Shown: positions 53,649-64,000 of the stretch, piece after piece
Numbering within the stretch: the stretch's first letter is position 1
Layout of the letters: each line of letters begins with the position of its first letter
DNA from: AC-32 sp963813435
Lineage (GTDB): Bacteria; Actinomycetota; Thermoleophilia; Gaiellales; Gaiellaceae
Reading direction: 5' to 3'
Assembly (NCBI GenBank): GCA_963813435.1
Contig: CAWEYY010000001.1
Location: 186,001 to 250,000 of the forward strand
Length of the DNA: 64,000 nt
Program-made: the position numbers and the translations under genes
Notes under the pieces: generated by a model
Database searches by the model: none
Told to the model about the DNA's origin: nothing
What the model saw: the letters and a program-made list of their open reading frames with translations, nothing else

Positions 53649-53680
53649 GGCTGGCTGGGGGCTGGGCCCCTGCCAACCAG
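53649..53680 (-). promoter_or_regulatory. Leader hairpin of the str-S10 ribosomal operon
   Basis: On the minus strand GGTTGGCAGGGG pairs with CCCCCAGCCAGCC (one G-T wobble, one A-A mismatch) around CCCAG, immediately downstream of the predicted transcript start. It could act as an autogenous control site or mRNA stabiliser for rpsL-rpsG; similarity to the rRNA targets of S7 or S12 was not evident by eye. Confidence 0.5.
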
Positions 53681-53686
53681 ATGTCG

Positions 53687-53715
53687 ATGGTAGCGAACGC
53701 CCGCGCGACCGTCAA
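53687..53715 (-). promoter_or_regulatory. Promoter of the rpsL-rpsG-fusA-tuf operon
   Basis: On the minus strand TTGACG (53715-53710) and TACCAT (53692-53687) are separated by exactly 17 nt, near the sigma-70-type consensus. The transcript would start around 53680, leaving a leader of about 65 nt before rpsL. The remaining sequence up to the GGDEF gene start at 53893 (about 175 nt) shows no other clear signal. Confidence 0.75.
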
Positions 53716-53892
53716 ACGCGGAAAGGCGCATGGCTGCACGGAATCCCGGCTCTCGGAGGCCGTCCGGCTCGCCCGCCGGGCCGCCGCGAATTAGTGTCTT
53801 CAAGCCATAGCCTGCGCGCCCCAACCGAACTAGAGTGAGATCGTCGGCATCGCGCCGCAGGTGCCGGGTTCCGGGCGGAGACGAGGGAGACG

Positions 53893-55065
53893 ATGGATGA
53901 GGCGGCCTTGACGACGACAACCGTCCTCGTCGCGGTCGGCGCGGCGCTGCTCGTGCTCGTCCTCGTCGCGATCGTCCTGCTCGTGCGCGTTCGCCGCTCC
54001 GCCCGCGCGAACGAGGCCCGCCTCCTCGAGCTCACCGCCGAGATGAACGCGCGGATGAAGGAGATGATCGCCGAGCTCACCGAGTCGCTCGAGCACGCCA
54101 AGGAGGAGGGCCGTCGGAGCCGCCACCTCGCCGAGATCGCGGGCTCGATCGACCTTGACGAGGTGCTCTCGCGCACGCTCGCGGCGAGCGGTGCAGTCCC
54201 GGGAGTCGACGCCGCGCTGATCTCCGTCGCGGGAGAAGGCGAGAAGCCGGTCGTCGTGACGCTCGGGCTCGCTGACGACGAGGCGCAGCGCCAGGTGGTC
54301 TCCGGCCCGCCCGGCGGCCACGAGGCGCGCGCGATCTCCCTCGCCTACCGCTATTCGCCCGAGCTCGACGGAGCCGCGGGGCTCATCCACTCGGGCCTGG
54401 CCGTCCCGGTCCTGACGGAGACGGAGCCGATCGGATTCCTGGCCGTGTACAGCCGCTCGCCCGACCACCGCTTCGAGGAGAAGGCGATCCGCGAGCTCGA
54501 GGAGCTCGCCCAGCGCGCGGGGCCCGCGATCGAGAACGCCCGCCGCTTCCGCGAGGCGCGCCAGCTGGCCGACCTCGACGCGCTCACGGGCCTGCACAAC
54601 CGCCGCTACTTCTACGAGACGCTCGCGCGCGAAGTCGCACGCGCCCGCCGGTACGGGCGCCGGCTCGCGCTGATCGTCTTCGACCTCGACGACTTCAAGG
54701 CGATCAACGACCGGATCGGCCATCTCGCCGGTGACGCCGTTCTCGCCGAGACCGCAGAGCGCGTGCGAGACGTCGTCCGTAGCGCCGACATCGCCTGCCG
54801 GGTGGGCGGCGATGAGTTCGCGGTCATCCTGCCCGAGTCGTCGACCGCGGATGCTGACCAGCTCTACCACCGGCTGCTCGGCGTGATCTCGTCTCGCCCG
54901 GTCGGCCACGCGGGCCGGTTGTCGGTCTCCGCAGGAATCGCAGAGCTGCGCGAGGACGAGGCGCCGACGACCTTCTTCGAGCGAGCTGACGAGGCGCTCT
55001 ACCGCGCCAAGGAGCACGGCAAGGCCCAGGTCGTCACGTACGGCGCGCTTACGAGCGCCCCGTAG
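53893..55065 (+). CDS. Membrane-anchored GAF-GGDEF diguanylate cyclase
   Basis: 390 residues. One N-terminal transmembrane helix (about 8-32) precedes a short coiled coil (35-80) and a GAF sensor domain (about 82-215). The GGDEF domain (about 230-385) has the intact active site RVGGDEFAVILPE near 304 and DLDDFKAINDRIGHLAGD for Mg and GTP. An RSAD sequence five residues before GGDEF is an intact inhibitory I-site, so product feedback is expected. It makes c-di-GMP from GTP. It stands alone on the plus strand between the ribosomal operon and a secreted-protein gene; the convergent gap is 4 nt. Confidence 0.94.
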   Translation: MDEAALTTTTVLVAVGAALLVLVLVAIVLLVRVRRSARANEARLLELTAEMNARMKEMIAELTESLEHAKEEGRRSRHLAEIAGSIDLDEVLSRTLAASGAVPGVDAALISVAGEGEKPVVVTLGLADDEAQRQVVSGPPGGHEARAISLAYRYSPELDGAAGLIHSGLAVPVLTETEPIGFLAVYSRSPDHRFEEKAIRELEELAQRAGPAIENARRFREARQLADLDALTGLHNRRYFYETLAREVARARRYGRRLALIVFDLDDFKAINDRIGHLAGDAVLAETAERVRDVVRSADIACRVGGDEFAVILPESSTADADQLYHRLLGVISSRPVGHAGRLSVSAGIAELREDEAPTTFFERADEALYRAKEHGKAQVVTYGALTSAP

Positions 55066-55069
55066 GACG

Positions 55070-56809
55070 TCAGTCGGCGGCCAGGAAGGGTAGGTAGTCG
55101 GTGAGCGGGACGACGCTCGGAGTCGGCTGCGCGTCGCGGCGGCAGATCGTGATCACGTTGTACCCGCGCTCGCGTGCGAGAAGCCAGCGCTCGTAGCTCC
55201 GGTCGCGCGCGAGCGCCTTGAGCGCTCCGACCACTGCGGGCCGCGCGAGCCCGAGCGGGATGCCGCCGAGCGGGAGGGCCGGTTGGAGCGCCCGGACCTC
55301 GACCGGCCCGAGCATCGTCCGGATCGTGACCCAACCGCTCGAGCGCAGCCGGAAGAGCTGGGCGGGAGCGTTCGACGCGAGGGCGAAGCCGCGCGTGCGG
55401 TTCCCGAGCCACGAGACGCGCGTCCTCGTCTCGACAAGGCGGACTTCGGTGTCCGCATAGGTCTCGTAGTAGCCGCGCACATCCGCCCCGGTCGGCTGCG
55501 ACGCAGGCATGCGCCGCGCGATGAGCGCGCGGCGAAGCTCGTCCGCGATCACGCCGCGCGCGACCGTGGGCGTAGCGTGCGCACGGGCGAGCGCGGCCCG
55601 GTAGGCGCCGCGGCTGCCGAAGCGCGAGGCGACGACGGCTCTCTCGGCCTGGGCGACCTGGGTCGCAGTGAGCTTCTGGTAGAAGCTCGCGATCACTCGC
55701 GCGTAGGCCGCCGTGTAGGCGACGTCGGCGTCACCCGTGACCGGCGTCAGGCCGCGGATCACCTTCGACTCGACGCTCTTGCCGTTCACCTTGCAGCGGG
55801 CGCCCGGCGGGAAGACGAGCTGGCCTTCCGTGCGCGACGTGTCGAACCTCGGCCCGGCAACCTTCGGCCCGTTGCAGAGCTTGGGGCTGCGGGTCCAGAG
55901 GTAGACGCAGGCGGCGATCGGCTTCTGAGGGTCGTCCTCCGGCGAGTTCTTGCCGAAGACCGCCCACCCCCACGACCAGACCGACCGCAGCCCGAGCTCC
56001 TTGGCGACCTGCTTGGCCGCGAGCGCCTGCAGCTTCGTCACCTCGAGCCACGCGCCGAGCTTGGCGTGCTCGCGTCCGCCCGAGCCGGGCGTCGTGTGGA
56101 AGCCGAGCATGATCCCGAGCTGGCGCGTCGGGATGCCGAGCGCCGTGTACGGCGTGATCCGCTTTCGGAACAGCGCCCGCAGGGTCCGGCTGCCCTGGAG
56201 CGGGCCTTCCCTCGCAAGCCTGGGAGCGGCGAAGTAGGACTCGCTGACGATGTCTGCGTACGCGGCAACCTGCTTCCACCAGTCGGCCGCGACATCGCCC
56301 ATGTAGGGGGCGCTCGGCACGAGCAGAACCGGCCGCGCGCCACGTGCGGCGAGGGTCTGGAGGTAGATCAGCACGTTCCGCCTGTACTGCGCGTTCGTCG
56401 CGCTCCAAGGGGTGATCAGGTTGGCCCCGTTGAGCTCGTTCTCGACGAGCATCGGCTTCGAGCAGCCGAGTGACATGGAGGCGATGTCGTACATCCGGTT
56501 TGCCCGGTCGATAACGACCGCGGGGTCGAACGGCTCGAGCGGCGTGCCCACGCGGCGGATGAAGTGCATGTCCCAGTAAACCGTCTTCGCGCCGTAGCTC
56601 CGGAGGAGCTGCGGGTAGATGAAGTTCGACGCCGCGCCGATGACCCCGGGCCGCGCGAACACCTCCCAGAACGGGACCGAGCCGTCGGCGAAGTCGACCC
56701 AGAGCGTGCCCTTGTCGGGAATTCCGCAGGTCTCTGAGGCCGCCGCCCTGTGGGGCGCGAACCCGAACGCCGCGCACGCGACGAGTGCGATGAGAACCAG
56801 GCGCTTCAA
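55070..56809 (-). CDS. Secreted protein, possible glycosidase-like N half and SurA-like C half
   Basis: 579 residues with a clear signal peptide (MKRLVLIALVACAAFGFAPH, cleavage near AAASE). The N half (about 30-330) has the alternation of a TIM-barrel-like enzyme (GTLWVDFADGSVPFWEVFARPG, VYWDMHFIRRVG, MLVENELNG, PVLLVPSAPYMG, GIMLGFHTTPG, SVWSWGWAVFG) but no assigned catalytic family. The C half (about 375-579) is helical and resembles the SurA N-terminal chaperone fold (LTATQVAQAERAVVASRFGSRGAYRAAL, then ELRRALIARR). Paired cysteines suggest disulfides. It lies between rpoC and the str operon, an unusual place for a secreted protein. Function is unknown. Confidence 0.75.
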   Translation of the reverse strand: MKRLVLIALVACAAFGFAPHRAAASETCGIPDKGTLWVDFADGSVPFWEVFARPGVIGAASNFIYPQLLRSYGAKTVYWDMHFIRRVGTPLEPFDPAVVIDRANRMYDIASMSLGCSKPMLVENELNGANLITPWSATNAQYRRNVLIYLQTLAARGARPVLLVPSAPYMGDVAADWWKQVAAYADIVSESYFAAPRLAREGPLQGSRTLRALFRKRITPYTALGIPTRQLGIMLGFHTTPGSGGREHAKLGAWLEVTKLQALAAKQVAKELGLRSVWSWGWAVFGKNSPEDDPQKPIAACVYLWTRSPKLCNGPKVAGPRFDTSRTEGQLVFPPGARCKVNGKSVESKVIRGLTPVTGDADVAYTAAYARVIASFYQKLTATQVAQAERAVVASRFGSRGAYRAALARAHATPTVARGVIADELRRALIARRMPASQPTGADVRGYYETYADTEVRLVETRTRVSWLGNRTRGFALASNAPAQLFRLRSSGWVTIRTMLGPVEVRALQPALPLGGIPLGLARPAVVGALKALARDRSYERWLLARERGYNVITICRRDAQPTPSVVPLTDYLPFLAAD

Positions 56810-56847
56810 CCCCGCCCAATGTGTAGCAGCTTCGACCTACGGCAGCC

Positions 56848-56873
56848 AGCCCGGCGGGAGCGCTCCCGCCGGG
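56848..56873 (-). terminator. Perfect 26-bp palindrome after rpoC
   Basis: GCCCGGCGGGAGC followed by its exact reverse complement, 10 nt beyond the rpoC stop. It would fold into a very stable hairpin but is not followed by T residues, as in many T-less actinobacterial terminators. It lies before the start of the secreted-protein gene on the same strand and probably ends the rpoBC transcript. Confidence 0.75.
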
Positions 56874-56882
56874 CCACCTGCG

Positions 56883-61466
<4,584 letters not shown>

Positions 61467-61484
61467 AGCTCTCCTTCGCCCTCG

Positions 61485-64000
<2,516 letters not shown>

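Overview
The window is about 64 kb of uniformly GC-rich chromosome from a bacterium that looks actinobacterial, and most plausibly of the class Thermoleophilia (Gaiella/Solirubrobacter-like). That placement is an inference. It rests on GC-rich codon use, many GTG and TTG starts, overlapping genes, several acyl-CoA dehydrogenases, a Ku protein and the style of the ribosomal proteins; no 16S rRNA gene is present. There are no prophage, plasmid or CRISPR signatures. The only mobile-element trace is a solitary REP-associated transposase with its palindromes.

Left part (about 1-20 kb): mixed housekeeping and accessory metabolism. It holds a small CxxC protein, an SCP2-like protein, a sirtuin, a phosphotransferase, a hotdog thioesterase, a VanW-type envelope protein and a TolB-like propeller. 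A lipid/acyl-CoA cluster follows: three acyl-CoA dehydrogenases, an SDR, an enolase-superfamily enzyme, a CaiB/BaiF (racemase-like) enzyme, and a TetR regulator followed by a frameshifted MFS transporter. Next come an SPFH/NfeD pair, a HAD phosphatase, a second phosphotransferase and a nitrilase-family amidase.

Middle (20-32 kb): an MFS transporter, a 49-residue basic protein, tRNA-Pro(CGG) with a strong terminator, and a promoter-leader-terminator arrangement ahead of a 56-residue protein. Then come Ku, a long-chain acyl-CoA ligase without a standard start codon, two divergent coiled-coil cell-wall proteins (NlpC/P60 and 3D), a LuxR-type response regulator, a DacB-type carboxypeptidase, LigA, TruA and a VIT-family membrane protein.

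Right part (32-64 kb): the translation/transcription block, almost all on the minus strand. In transcription order it runs rpoB (cut by the window end), rpoC, a secreted protein of unknown function (with a plus-strand diguanylate cyclase beside it), rpsL-rpsG-fusA-tuf, rpsJ-rplCDWB-rpsS-rplV-rpsC-rplP-rpmC-rpsQ, rplNXE-rpsN-rpsH-rplF-rplR-rpsE-rpmD-rplO-secY-adk-map, an M29 aminopeptidase, then infA-rpmJ-rpsMKD-rpoA-rplQ. Genes overlap by 1-32 nt throughout, which suggests strong translational coupling.

The most novel-looking items are: (i) a dispersed two-hairpin element found four times, always starting directly at the stop codon of a minus-strand gene, with covarying stems and one copy inside the ribosomal operon; (ii) a 35-bp palindrome family flanking the RAYT gene, with a third copy embedded in-frame in the acyl-CoA ligase; (iii) the attenuator-like leader before the 56-residue gene; and (iv) long charged extensions on several ribosomal proteins and a large insertion in RpoC.
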